This document shows positions 47,609 to 57,516 of a stretch of 64,000 bases of DNA, piece by piece. The stretch is taken from contig NZ_JBBPHP010000020.1 of assembly GCF_038039535.1 (NCBI RefSeq), positions 55,230-119,229 of the forward strand. The letters run 5' to 3'. The stretch's first letter is position 1, and every line of letters begins with the position of its first letter. The stretch comes from Catalinimonas sp038039535. GTDB taxonomy: Bacteria > Bacteroidota > Bacteroidia > Cytophagales > Cyclobacteriaceae. The notes beneath the pieces are model-generated. The model was given only the letters and a program-made list of their open reading frames with translations, was not told the origin of the DNA and searched no databases. The position numbers were made by a program, and so were the translations under genes.

Positions 47609-47620
47609 AGTGATTGATTT

Positions 47621-50600
47621 CTAAAATTTCACATTCAAATTAAACCCAATGCCGCGAGTAGTAGGCAATCCTGTTGACTCAAGCCCTACAAGATTGTCTG
47701 AAGAAAAGCCAAAAGACTCCGGGTCAATGTTAGGCACCCACTTTTTCAGCATCAGCACATTGTTGGCCACAAAATTGAGTCTTACCGCTTTGGCAGGGAA
47801 ATTATCAGGCAGGAAGCGGGAGAAGTCGTAACCTAATGTAACCTGACGCAGCTTCCAGTAGCCACCATTGTAGACAATAGGCTCTACCAGTTGTTGAGAG
47901 CGTACCACTTCCCAATAGGTCTGCGGATCGGCAGCCACTGTATTTGGCTCACCCTGTTCGTTTACACCATCTCCAATCACTCCTCCTTCACGACCTTCCA
48001 GGGTCATTTTATGCAATCCATGACGAGTAGCATTGAAATTGGTACCAGACATCATTTGATTGCCTAGTTTGAAGTCTATCAGGAAGGAGAAATTGATTCC
48101 TCTATAGTTGAATGAATTGGTAAATCCACCCACCCATTTGGGTAATGCACTTCCAAAGGTAATCAGATTATCGGTACGAAGGGCTACACCATTTGCTCCA
48201 AATACCTTGCGGCCCTGTTCATCTCTTTTGTAACCAAAACCAGCTAACTGACCCATCTCTTCACCCACGATCTGTTGTAAAAACCCGTTAAACACATGTT
48301 GGCCGACTGTAATGGTCTCACCTATGGAATCAGTCTGAAGCCTCAGCACTTCGGTAATATTGTAAGAACCATTGAAGGTAAAATTCCACTCAAAATTATT
48401 GGTCTGAACCGGCGTGATATTGAATAGCATTTCCAGGCCACGTGTCTGGCTTTCTCCACTGTTGAGTAGCGTGTTGACGAAGCCCGAACCATCAGAAATC
48501 TGCGCGGTAACAATCTGGTCGGTAGTATTCTTCTGATACACGGCTAAGTCTAAGCCTACCAGATCATCAAACAACCTCAGTTCTGCTCCAAACTCTATTT
48601 CTGAGGCTCGCATCGGCCGCAGATCTGGGTTTGGAACAGTGTTACCATTGATATTGGCCACTGGTTGCATGGCTCCTGAGGGATTGGCAAAAAGGTTAGC
48701 GTTGACTCCGTAAAAAAGAACATCAGAGTAGGGAGGCACATCAGTATCGCTACCCACTTCTGCAAAAGCAGCTCTTAGCTTTCCAAAGCTCAACCATCCT
48801 GATGTGTTACTCATAGACTCAGAGAAGACGTAGCTTGCAGATACTGATGGGTATGATATGCTGCGGTTTTCAGGAGATAATGTTGAGAACCAGTCATTAC
48901 GGAAAGTACCGTTCAGAAACAGGCGGTCTTTATAAGATAGTTCAGCCGAACCATAAATTGAATTTACTCCCCTTTCAGATAAAGCATAGGTTGGGTCTTT
49001 TACCCTGCCATTCTGCACAGTGTACAGATCACGGATGACAAAGTCAGTAACCTGCACAAAATTACGGTCCATCCTGCGGTACATTCGGTTTCCTCCTACG
49101 CTCAGGTTGACCCCGATGTCACCAAATTCTTTGTAGGCATTGACTAAAATATCAGAGTTGATTTCTCTAAATCTGCGTGCTTCTTGGGTATAAATACCAT
49201 TTACAAAACCTTCTGGTGCCGGAGGACGAGAAGCCTGCCCCGTAGGAAAGTTATTGGCATCCTGATCCCTTGACCAGTAATCCTGACCAATACGTCCCTG
49301 CACATACAGCCAATCTGTAAAATCATATTTGAGCGCTACATTACCAAATACCCTGTCACGGCGTACATTCTGAAACTGCTCGGCAAGTGTGAAATAGGGG
49401 TTAGTACGGTTTCTAAAACGGGAGTAGACAAATTCATTGCCTTCCGCATTGTACTTATTTTCATCCAATAAATCCAGAGGCATGGAGTTGGCCATATTGT
49501 AAAGTGCCACCGGAATGGTGTTATCCTGCTGGGCTACGTTGGGCGGATTTTTGTTGTATTCGTTAGAATAGTTAAAGCTACCAGTGACGCTAAACTTATC
49601 AGACAGGCTATAATCAAACCCCATATTGATGGTTCTTCTCTCAAAGGTATTGTTAGGCACGATTCCCAAGCTTCTTAAATTGGAAATAGAAAGGTTAAAA
49701 CCACCTTTTTCACTACCGGCAGCCAGGGAAATGGTGTTGGTAATATTCTGTCCGTTTCTGAAGAACTTATCAACACGGTCATACACAGGGACATAGGGTA
49801 CTTCTATGCCATCAAACAAAATTTGTGTCATGCCCGGTTGAAAGCGCTCTCCAAAAGACCACTGCCCGGAAGTAGGGTTGGGTGAAGTAGGCCGAACGCC
49901 ATTTTCTCCCTGACCGTACTCGTACTGATAGTCGGTAAAATCCAGCGGTTGTTCATTGGTGTAATTCAGATTATAAGTAACACCTATTCCAGTTACTCCC
50001 CTACCCTTTTTGGTAGTAATCATGATGACTCCATCTTTGGCCCGTGAGCCGTAAAGCGCCGCAGCAGCAGCCCCTTTCAATACCGTCATATTCTCAATAT
50101 CATCTGGATTGATACTGCTTAGTCCGTCACCTCCATCAGAAGTAAGTCCAGTTCCGTTATTTCCTAGTGAATTAGGATCATTACCTCCTGGGTTAGTACC
50201 AAAGTTTGTATTGTCTATGGGTATACCATTTACAACGATAAGTGGGTTGTTCTGTCCGGAAATAGAAGACTGTCCTCTTATCCTGATTTTAGAAGTACCA
50301 CCCGGGCCAGTTCCCAGGTTTGAGATATTCACACCAGCGATTTTTCCCTGCAGGGCATTCATTACATTGGGGGTACGGTTAATCGTAAACTCTTCAGGAT
50401 CAACTGTGGCAGTAGCATAACCCAGTGTACGGGAATCTTTTTCAATACCCAGAGCTGTGACCACTACTTCACTTAATTCAGTGACGTCTGTACGCATGAC
50501 CACATTGACCGTTGACCTTCCATTGATTTCAACATCCTGAGAGATAAAACCTACCAGAGAGAAAATTAATGTGGTTGCATCGTCAGGGGCGCTTAATGCA

Positions 50601-51214
50601 TAATTTCCTTCTATATCAGTAACGGTTCCTATATTGGTACCTTCTACCAGCACATTGACTCCCGGAAGTGGGCTTTGACTTTCTGCATCAGTCACTTTTC
50701 CTCTGATACTTTGCTCAAAGTCATCATCACCTAAATCAGCAGCCATAGATGAAATGGAAGCAAGAAGTTGACTTTTTTCATACCCCTGTTCGGCAGAAGC
50801 TTCGTTTTGAATACTTTGCTGATTCACTTTATTAATACTCTTCTCCTTCTCTTCCTGGGTAAGAATCACATAGGTCTGGGGGTCTATTTTTTCATAAGTA
50901 AGCGGAGAATTGTCCAGTATTTTTTTGAGATTGTACTCTAGTGCTTTCTCAAAATCCAGTTTTACTTTTACCTTTAGGTCTTTTACATACTTCTTCTCAT
51001 AGAGGAAAGAAGCATCATACTTTTGCTGCAGTTGCTCAATTACTTCTTCAAGCATTTTGCCATACTGACTGTCCGAATGATCTTCCTGCCATAGGATAGC
51101 GGTATTATCATTGGAGGCCAATGCCTGGTTTTGAGCTAAGGCTATACCCGTATTGCCAAACAGCAATATGACAAGGCTATAGCCAATGAGATTTTTGTAG
51201 AAGGTTGTTTTCAT
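47621..51214 (-). CDS. SusC/RagA family TonB-dependent transporter with STN signalling domain
   Basis: The 1197-residue protein has a signal peptide, an STN domain (about residues 55-115, as in FecA-type signalling receptors), a carboxypeptidase-regulatory-like domain (about 165-255, RGKVTDAESQSPLPGVNV), a plug beginning VVVTALGIEKDSRTLGYAT with RIRGQSSI and LIVVNGIP, and a C-terminal 22-strand barrel ending in ...GFNLNVKF. It imports substrate through the outer membrane with TonB energy, and the STN domain would report substrate binding to the FecR protein 11 bases upstream. Confidence 0.95.
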   Translation of the reverse strand: MKTTFYKNLIGYSLVILLFGNTGIALAQNQALASNDNTAILWQEDHSDSQYGKMLEEVIEQLQQKYDASFLYEKKYVKDLKVKVKLDFEKALEYNLKKILDNSPLTYEKIDPQTYVILTQEEKEKSINKVNQQSIQNEASAEQGYEKSQLLASISSMAADLGDDDFEQSIRGKVTDAESQSPLPGVNVLVEGTNIGTVTDIEGNYALSAPDDATTLIFSLVGFISQDVEINGRSTVNVVMRTDVTELSEVVVTALGIEKDSRTLGYATATVDPEEFTINRTPNVMNALQGKIAGVNISNLGTGPGGTSKIRIRGQSSISGQNNPLIVVNGIPIDNTNFGTNPGGNDPNSLGNNGTGLTSDGGDGLSSINPDDIENMTVLKGAAAAALYGSRAKDGVIMITTKKGRGVTGIGVTYNLNYTNEQPLDFTDYQYEYGQGENGVRPTSPNPTSGQWSFGERFQPGMTQILFDGIEVPYVPVYDRVDKFFRNGQNITNTISLAAGSEKGGFNLSISNLRSLGIVPNNTFERRTINMGFDYSLSDKFSVTGSFNYSNEYNKNPPNVAQQDNTIPVALYNMANSMPLDLLDENKYNAEGNEFVYSRFRNRTNPYFTLAEQFQNVRRDRVFGNVALKYDFTDWLYVQGRIGQDYWSRDQDANNFPTGQASRPPAPEGFVNGIYTQEARRFREINSDILVNAYKEFGDIGVNLSVGGNRMYRRMDRNFVQVTDFVIRDLYTVQNGRVKDPTYALSERGVNSIYGSAELSYKDRLFLNGTFRNDWFSTLSPENRSISYPSVSASYVFSESMSNTSGWLSFGKLRAAFAEVGSDTDVPPYSDVLFYGVNANLFANPSGAMQPVANINGNTVPNPDLRPMRASEIEFGAELRLFDDLVGLDLAVYQKNTTDQIVTAQISDGSGFVNTLLNSGESQTRGLEMLFNITPVQTNNFEWNFTFNGSYNITEVLRLQTDSIGETITVGQHVFNGFLQQIVGEEMGQLAGFGYKRDEQGRKVFGANGVALRTDNLITFGSALPKWVGGFTNSFNYRGINFSFLIDFKLGNQMMSGTNFNATRHGLHKMTLEGREGGVIGDGVNEQGEPNTVAADPQTYWEVVRSQQLVEPIVYNGGYWKLRQVTLGYDFSRFLPDNFPAKAVRLNFVANNVLMLKKWVPNIDPESFGFSSDNLVGLESTGLPTTRGIGFNLNVKF

Positions 51215-51225
51215 TAGGTATGCAT

Positions 51226-52230
51226 TTAGGGTTCATATGAATCAAAGTATAGTGTATTATCTTGGCGAGTGATGGATATTTTAAAAAGCCTTTCCATCGC
51301 CTGTAGTAAAGTATTAAGGTTCTTGGCAGTAACCGCTCCGCTAATTTTTCTGTTTTTCAGTTGTTCTTCACCAAATACAACCTGTAGACCATACGTATCC
51401 TCCAGTACAATGGCAATAGTGGAAAGTGGTGTATCATCAAAAAATAGCTTCTGATCCTTCCAGGCACTGTACATTTCAGCATGAACATTTTTCTTAGACA
51501 CCTCCTGGGTTGCTTTTGAGTACTCCACCATTTCACCGGGTATGAGAGTAGTAGCCTCTTTCTCTGTTTTAAACTTTACCTTTCCACTTTCTAATACCAC
51601 CTGAGTCAGGTCTCTCCGGCTTTGCACATTAAAGCTGGTGCCCAGAACTTCAATTGTACCCCCTTCATCAGTATTGACGCTGAAAGAGTATTGTATGCTA
51701 TCCACGTTTTTTTGAACCACATGAAAATAAGCTTCCCCTCCCAGAGCCACGATTCTTTCAGGACTATTCAGATCTCTGGCATCAAAGCGTAAGCGGGAGT
51801 TAGCGTTTAGCGTTACCTCAGATCCGTCCGCTAAACGTAATGATTTGGTTTCGCCATAGGCAGTCTGAATATCTATCTGATAAGATGCACTGAAAACCCA
51901 CCAGGATGCTGCTGCTACAATCAATAGGGAAACGGTAGCCGCGATGGCATGGTAAAAATTCTGCTGTGATGACGGATTTGGATGCTGATGCTTTTGGATT
52001 TGGTGATTTACTGTATTCCATGCCTGCTCTATCTCTTCCTGCGATAAGGATGAGCGTTTGAAATTAATACCTATAATCACTTGCCGGGCCTGCTCAACAA
52101 TTTCTTTCTGCTCCGGATTTTGGGCTAACCACTGCTTCCAAAGTTCAGCATCCTGAGATTCAGGCTGCCTGACATACTGTTGAAAAGACTCGCTTTCTAA
52201 AAGTTCGTTAAGTGTATAAGAATTTTTCAA
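51226..52230 (-). CDS. FecR-type anti-sigma factor
   Basis: The 334-residue protein has an N-terminal cytoplasmic part (residues 1-90), a membrane helix (about 95-115, AIAATVSLLIVAAASWWVF), a periplasmic FecR domain with the hallmark LADGSEVTLNANS followed by LGGEAYFHV, GTSFNV and LESGKV, and a C-terminal STN-like region (KISGAVTAKNLNTLL). It receives a signal from the STN domain of SusC and releases the sigma factor. It is the first gene of the susCD operon; the sigma gene itself is about 500 bases further on, separated by a convergent small gene. Confidence 0.94.
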   Translation of the reverse strand: MKNSYTLNELLESESFQQYVRQPESQDAELWKQWLAQNPEQKEIVEQARQVIIGINFKRSSLSQEEIEQAWNTVNHQIQKHQHPNPSSQQNFYHAIAATVSLLIVAAASWWVFSASYQIDIQTAYGETKSLRLADGSEVTLNANSRLRFDARDLNSPERIVALGGEAYFHVVQKNVDSIQYSFSVNTDEGGTIEVLGTSFNVQSRRDLTQVVLESGKVKFKTEKEATTLIPGEMVEYSKATQEVSKKNVHAEMYSAWKDQKLFFDDTPLSTIAIVLEDTYGLQVVFGEEQLKNRKISGAVTAKNLNTLLQAMERLFKISITRQDNTLYFDSYEP

Positions 52231-52451
52231 GTCAATTATCTTGTTTGATAATTAACTAGAGCATGATGTGCTTTCTTTATACTCACTGAAGACAAAAAAA
52301 ATGCGTAACAGTATAGCTTTTAGTAATTTTCAATCGTAAAAAAAGTAACTTAATCTTTCAATAGAAATAACAAATTCCTTGTGAATCGTTAAGTCTTTTA
52401 AAGAAGTTCAGTTTCTTTTAAATGATCTGTAAATATTCATTTATCTGGTTT

Positions 52452-52718
52452 ATGAACGGAATTCAAAAAATATTGCATGTACTTCATAAGCTTTCCGGAG
52501 GGTTGCTGTTTAAAGACTACAGTAAAAGGGAACAAAAAAACGCTGTGCAGGATACAAAGCTAAGTACATGGAAAGTAGATTGGATAGATGAGCAGGGCAA
52601 TAAAGGTACTTATGAAACAAATGAATCTGATCTGGAAGAAGCCGAATGGAAGTTTAAGTACCTGTATGATGATAACTTAAGAGTCATCAGAATACACAAA
52701 GGAAAGTCTGAATCCTGA
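52452..52718 (+). CDS. small unknown protein lying between fecR and sigma genes
   Basis: From the ATG at 52452 there are 88 codons; a start at 52422 would add ten. The product has an amphipathic N-terminal helix (NGIQKILHVLHKLSGGLLF) and a compact hydrophilic domain with WKVDWIDEQGNKGTYETN and EAEWKFKYLYDDNLRVIRIHKGK. I do not recognise a family. The gene is on the opposite strand to both sigma and fecR and ends 10 bases from the sigma stop. Confidence 0.65.
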   Translation: MNGIQKILHVLHKLSGGLLFKDYSKREQKNAVQDTKLSTWKVDWIDEQGNKGTYETNESDLEEAEWKFKYLYDDNLRVIRIHKGKSES

Positions 52719-52728
52719 GTTTTATCAG

Positions 52729-53343
52729 CTAAAACAAGCTACATAATAAGCCTATAAATCCGGTTATCACAGAAGAATGAAGCACCAGTTGCTTAAGTTT
52801 ATTCTCTTCTCTTAAGCGCAGTATTGCCCTAAATACAGAATTTACTACGGACTGATAATTCATGCCTAGTACTTCAGCTATCTGTTGGTAAGAAAGATTT
52901 TCATAATATTTAAGGTAAAGTACTTCACGCTGACGCTTAGGTAAATTATTCAGTGAAGCTGCGACTCTCATCTTACGAATATCGTTGGTTTCATCATCCA
53001 CCATAATTTCCTCATGGGAAAAAGTGATAGGTTGAGAAAATGAATCCAGATGTAGAAAACGTTGATGATACTTTTTTTCTTTTTGTAGTGAAGTTCTTAA
53101 GGCTTTGAACAAATAAGCTTTCACATTGCTGACCTCACTGATGTTTTCGCGTCTTGTCCAAAGCTGGTAAAAAAGCTGCTGCACACACTCATGAGCAGGC
53201 GTTTCTTCTCCATATTGACGGCGGGCATATTGAAAAAGTGCATTGTAATGACTCTTAAAAAGTTGGGAAAAAGCAACATGGCTCCCCTCCAGAAATTCCT
53301 TCCAGCACTTTTGGGGGTTATTCAATAATTCTGAATCAGTCAT
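52729..53343 (-). CDS. FecI-type ECF sigma factor (sigma-70 Bacteroidota family 1)
   Basis: The 204-residue protein has region 2 at residues 20-100 (AFSQLFKSHYNALFQYARRQYG, HECVQQLFYQLWTRRENI, KAYLFKALRTSLQ) and region 4 at residues 125-180 (LNNLPKRQREVLYLKYYENLSYQQIAEVLGMNYQSVVN). The C-terminal tail is hydrophobic. It should direct transcription of fecR-susC-susD and the catabolic genes when FecR releases it. It is transcribed separately from its own promoter region, about 500 bases from fecR, which is not the usual sigma-fecR-susC order with a short gap. Confidence 0.94.
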   Translation of the reverse strand: MTDSELLNNPQKCWKEFLEGSHVAFSQLFKSHYNALFQYARRQYGEETPAHECVQQLFYQLWTRRENISEVSNVKAYLFKALRTSLQKEKKYHQRFLHLDSFSQPITFSHEEIMVDDETNDIRKMRVAASLNNLPKRQREVLYLKYYENLSYQQIAEVLGMNYQSVVNSVFRAILRLREENKLKQLVLHSSVITGFIGLLCSLF

Positions 53344-53591
53344 TTGTATTTTTATGAAAAGCGCAAAAGCATTACTAATCTTAAGTATTTTTTAAAAGAA
53401 ATACAATGTATTAGGCTGGTAAGACTAAATATTTCCCTAACAAATAATCACTAGGCAGTGGCACATAAATACTTTTTCTCTATTTTCTCAGCTTCTTCTT
53501 ATTTGTATATGTTTGGCATATCTGAAGCATCATTGGTTGGTAAAACAGCATTTATTAGCTTTAACTCTATTATTCATCACTACACATGCAT

Positions 53592-55226
53592 ATGAACCGT
53601 AGAAAATTTCTTCTCAATACTTCACTTGGCAGCGTTACCCTTTCCGGCCTCAGCCTTTCCTTAAGCTCCTGCGATAATCAACAAGCTTCCCCTGAAACGT
53701 CTCAGAATCAAACAGATGCAAATACACCCTCTTTTAAGTTGGATGAAATCACTGTGGCAGAACTGCAAGAGGGTATGGAAAAGGGTAATTATACGGCTGA
53801 AGCCATCACACAACTTTACCTGGACCGAATAGAAGCCATTGATAAAAATGGCCCTGCCCTCAATGCTGTCATTGAGATCAATCCTGAAGCACTGGAAATC
53901 GCACGACAACTGGATGAAGAAAGAGCAAACGGAAATGTTCGTGGACCACTGCACGGCATTCCAGTGATGCTCAAAGACAATATTGATACCGGCGACCGTA
54001 TGCAAACTACTGCCGGAGCGCTGGCTATGGAAGGTCATATGGCTCAGGAAGACGCAGCTATCGTCAAGCAGCTTAGAGATGCAGGAGCCGTGATTTTAGG
54101 AAAAACCAATCTAAGCGAATGGGCTAACTTCCGCTCTACCCGTTCCTCCAGCGGATGGAGCAGCCGGGGTGGACAAACTAAAAATCCCTATTCCACAAAT
54201 CGTAATCCCTGTGGAAGCAGCTCCGGTTCGGGCGTAGCAGTTTCAGCGAATCTCTGTGCTTTGGCGATAGGCACAGAAACCAACGGCTCTATCGTTTGCC
54301 CTTCTTCTACCAATGGCATAGTAGGCATCAAACCGACTTTGGGACTTTTGAGCAGAACCGGCATCATTCCTATTGCCCATACCCAGGATACCGCCGGTCC
54401 CATGGCCCGCTCTGTAGCTGATGCGGTTGTCATGCTGGGCACTATGACCGCAGTGGATACTAAAGATCCCGCCACCCAAGTGGAAGGCCGGAAAGCCCTG
54501 ACAGACTATACACCTTATCTGGATAAAAAAGGATTAGCAGGCAAACGTATCGGAATATGGCGAGGAGCTATGGGTTTTCATGAAGGGGTAGATGCTTTAC
54601 AGGAAGATGCTTTTGAACTTATGCGTGAGCAGGGGGCTACTTTGGTTGATGTGGAGAAAGTACAGGCGGATGAGTCACTGGGTAATGCAGGTTTTCAGGT
54701 ACTGCTCTACGAATTTAAGGCTGACCTGAATCAATATCTACAGCAGCATCCCAGCGCGCCGGTCAGATCTCTGGAAGAAGTCATTGCATTCAACAAAGAA
54801 AATGAAGCCAGAGCTATGCCTTACTTTAAACAGGAAATACTGGAAAGAGCACAAGAGAAAGGTGACCTGAATTCTGAAGAATACCAGGAAGCCCTGGCCA
54901 AGGTAAAAAGAGTGAATGGCAAAGAAGGCATTGACAAGCGTATGGAAGAACATGATCTTGATGCTATCATCGCTCCTACTGGTGGACCTGCCTGGCCCAC
55001 TGACCTGATTACCGGAGATCATTTTCTGGGAGGAAGCTCCTCACCTGCCGCGCAGGCCGGATATCCTAACATCACCGTTCCTGCGGGTTTTGTACATGGG
55101 CTGCCCATTGGAATTTCAATTTTTGGGAAAGCCTGGACGGAGCCTGAGCTGATCAGTATCGCCTATGCCTATGAGCAGGCCAGTAAACATCGTAAAACTC
55201 CTGAGTTTTTAACCCATATTGTGTGA
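53592..55226 (+). CDS. amidase-signature hydrolase, Tat-exported lipoprotein
   Basis: The start is at 53592 (MNRRKFL); another ATG lies two codons upstream. The signal carries both a twin-arginine motif (NRRKFLLNTSLGS) and a lipobox (LSLSSC). In the 544-residue product the amidase triad is Lys128 (PVMLKDNID), the cis-Ser in GSSSGSG and the nucleophile Ser233 (TNGSIVCP). These enzymes hydrolyse amide bonds of small molecules or aryl acylamides. The gene lies divergent from the sigma gene and 70 bases before an S9 peptidase lipoprotein, so both may function in the envelope. Confidence 0.92.
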   Translation: MNRRKFLLNTSLGSVTLSGLSLSLSSCDNQQASPETSQNQTDANTPSFKLDEITVAELQEGMEKGNYTAEAITQLYLDRIEAIDKNGPALNAVIEINPEALEIARQLDEERANGNVRGPLHGIPVMLKDNIDTGDRMQTTAGALAMEGHMAQEDAAIVKQLRDAGAVILGKTNLSEWANFRSTRSSSGWSSRGGQTKNPYSTNRNPCGSSSGSGVAVSANLCALAIGTETNGSIVCPSSTNGIVGIKPTLGLLSRTGIIPIAHTQDTAGPMARSVADAVVMLGTMTAVDTKDPATQVEGRKALTDYTPYLDKKGLAGKRIGIWRGAMGFHEGVDALQEDAFELMREQGATLVDVEKVQADESLGNAGFQVLLYEFKADLNQYLQQHPSAPVRSLEEVIAFNKENEARAMPYFKQEILERAQEKGDLNSEEYQEALAKVKRVNGKEGIDKRMEEHDLDAIIAPTGGPAWPTDLITGDHFLGGSSSPAAQAGYPNITVPAGFVHGLPIGISIFGKAWTEPELISIAYAYEQASKHRKTPEFLTHIV

Positions 55227-55248
55227 GGTAAGAGTACTTACAATTCCT

Positions 55249-55256
55249 TATTTTTG
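55249..55256 (+). promoter_or_regulatory. candidate -7 box for the S9 lipoprotein gene
   Basis: TATTTTTG matches TANNTTTG 40 bases before the ATG. No TTTG lies at the expected -33 spacing. Chance matches of this length are common, so it is weak. Confidence 0.3.
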
Positions 55257-55296
55257 ATAAAAGCTAGCACACTTATTAAACCAAAGTTTAAGCCCT

Positions 55297-57246
55297 ATGA
55301 GAACTACCCGACTTTCCTACTTACTGCTTCTCCTGCTGATGTATGCCTGCGACAGACCGGCTGACATGGCTGAAGAAGAAAACGAGATAGAAACCTACAC
55401 CATTGAACAGTTCATGAACACTGAGGAGATAGGTGGCAGTGCCTTCTCGCCTGACGAAAGCAAGATCATGTACTCCAGCAAAAAGACAGGGATTTACAAT
55501 GCTTATGAAATTCCGGTCAGTGGCGGAGATCCCACTCAGTTGACAGATTCTGAAAGTGAATCTGTATTTGCCTATTCCTATTTTCCTGAGGATGAGCGTA
55601 TCCTTTTCTCCAGCGATCAGGGAGGTAATGAGATCAATCATCTTTTTGTCAAAAATCTAAATGGTGAAGTCACTGATCTTACGCCTGACTCTACTGCCAA
55701 GGCACAGTTTATGGGCTGGGCATCGGATAATCAGAGCCTTTTCTATGCTTCCAACAGTCGCAATCCGCAGGCTTTTGATGTCTATGAGCTCAGCATTGAC
55801 CAGATTGACGATGTGGAGAATAGCGTAGCTGCTTACCAGCCAAAAATGCTGTTTGAAAATGACGGACGCTTCTATCCCGGACCCATTTCTGAAGATAAGA
55901 AGTACATGGCACTGACCGAAAGTATTACCCGCCAGAAAGTCAATATGTACCTGCAAAACCTGGAAACGGGTGAGACGATCATGCTCAATGATGCTGAGGA
56001 TGAGGTAGCCTATAGCCCGCAGTACTTTAGTAAGGATGGCAGTAAGCTGTTTTTCCTGTCTGACAAAGGCAGTGAGTTTACTTATCTGAGCAGCTATGAC
56101 CTTGCCAGTGGAGAAATTACCAAAGTAGAAGAAGCGCCCTGGGACATTATGTATGCCTACTTGTCTGAGCATGGAAAATATAGGGTAGTAGGCATCAACA
56201 ATGACGCCCGTACGGAAATCAAAGTGTATGAAGAAGAAAGTGGTGAACCAGTGAGTCTGCCGGAAATGCCTAACGCAGAAATCACTTCTGTCAATATATC
56301 AGACAGCGAGAAGCTGATGGCCTTTTATGTCAACAGTTCTACCTCACCCAACAATCTTTATGTCTACAATTTTGAAACTGAAGAGTACACCCAGCTTACG
56401 GATACCATGAATCCTGAGATAGATGAAACTGACCTGGTAGAAGGAGAAGTAGTACGCTATGCCTCTTTTGATGGCATGGAAATTCCTGCTATTCTTTACA
56501 AGCCTAAGGTAATTGCTGAAGGTGAAAAAGCTCCGGCCATGCTGTGGATACATGGTGGTCCTGGCGGACAATCACGCCTGGGCTACAGTGCACTTATTCA
56601 GTATCTGGTGAATCATGGCTATGCCATTTTTGCGGTGAACAACCGTGGTTCTTCGGGCTATGGCAAAACCTTTTTTGCTGCCGATGATCAGCGTCACGGA
56701 CAGGATGACCTACAGGATGTGGTGGAAGGGAAAGCGTACCTGACTACCCTGGATATGATTGATTCTACCCGTATCGGAATTATGGGCGGAAGCTATGGCG
56801 GCTATATGACCTTGGCTGCACTGGCCTTTGAACCTGAAGTATTTGATGTAGGCGTGGATATCTTTGGGGTGTCCAACTGGCTTCGCACTTTACAAAGCAT
56901 TCCACCCTGGTGGGGCGCTGCCCGCGAATCGCTTTACAATGAGATGGGAAACCCTGAAACAGATTCTGCCATGCTGTACAATAAGTCTCCCCTCTTCTTT
57001 GCCGACCAGATCACCAAGCCTTTGCTGGTATTGCAGGGGGCCAATGACCCTCGGGTGCTTAAAGTCGAATCTGATGAAATTGTAGAGAAAGTAGAAGCTA
57101 ATGATGTACCGGTAGAATATGTTGTCTTTGAAGATGAAGGGCACGGATTTCTCAAGAAAGACAATCAGATAGAAGGCTATCAGGCGATTCTTGAATTTTT
57201 GAACAAATACCTCAAGGAAGAAGAAGCGGTTGAGGCTAGTTTATAA
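55297..57246 (+). CDS. S9 family peptidase, lipoprotein
   Basis: The 649-residue protein starts with a lipoprotein signal (LLLLLLMYAC). Residues 30-380 are a TolB-like propeller with WD40-type repeats (FSPDESKIMYSSKKTG, YFPEDERILFSSDQGG). The hydrolase domain has Ser499 (GGSYGGYM), Asp584 (ANDPRV) and His616 (EGHGF). It is a periplasmic or outer-membrane dipeptidyl peptidase or acylaminoacyl peptidase-like enzyme. The terminator at 57270 follows closely. Confidence 0.95.
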   Translation: MRTTRLSYLLLLLLMYACDRPADMAEEENEIETYTIEQFMNTEEIGGSAFSPDESKIMYSSKKTGIYNAYEIPVSGGDPTQLTDSESESVFAYSYFPEDERILFSSDQGGNEINHLFVKNLNGEVTDLTPDSTAKAQFMGWASDNQSLFYASNSRNPQAFDVYELSIDQIDDVENSVAAYQPKMLFENDGRFYPGPISEDKKYMALTESITRQKVNMYLQNLETGETIMLNDAEDEVAYSPQYFSKDGSKLFFLSDKGSEFTYLSSYDLASGEITKVEEAPWDIMYAYLSEHGKYRVVGINNDARTEIKVYEEESGEPVSLPEMPNAEITSVNISDSEKLMAFYVNSSTSPNNLYVYNFETEEYTQLTDTMNPEIDETDLVEGEVVRYASFDGMEIPAILYKPKVIAEGEKAPAMLWIHGGPGGQSRLGYSALIQYLVNHGYAIFAVNNRGSSGYGKTFFAADDQRHGQDDLQDVVEGKAYLTTLDMIDSTRIGIMGGSYGGYMTLAALAFEPEVFDVGVDIFGVSNWLRTLQSIPPWWGAARESLYNEMGNPETDSAMLYNKSPLFFADQITKPLLVLQGANDPRVLKVESDEIVEKVEANDVPVEYVVFEDEGHGFLKKDNQIEGYQAILEFLNKYLKEEEAVEASL

Positions 57247-57269
57247 AGAACTCCCTTATCAAAATGAAG

Positions 57270-57297
57270 AGCCATCCTCATTGAGGGTGGCTTTTTT
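57270..57297 (+). terminator. rho-independent terminator of the S9 lipoprotein gene
   Basis: A 10-bp stem (AGCCATCCTC / GAGGGTGGCT with one G-U pair) has a short loop and is followed by TTTTTT. Confidence 0.88.
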
Positions 57298-57516
57298 AGT
57301 TTTTATGGGGTTACCACCGCTTTACATTTTCTCCCTTCCAGCGATATTTGACAAATTCATAGCCTTTTTCAACGAGTCTCCAAAAAGATATGATGACTTT
57401 CACAAAAATAATCTCTGCAAAAAACCAGACTATGCATCGGAGGATGAGTTCAAATACGATGATCATGAGTATTCATTTTATATAAATATTGCTATGCTGC
57501 GCTTCTGACTTCTCAA

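Noticed and set aside
57230..57508. 92-codon frame overlapping the end and terminator of the S9 lipoprotein gene
   Set aside because: It begins inside the peptidase gene, runs through the terminator hairpin and has no recognisable domain.
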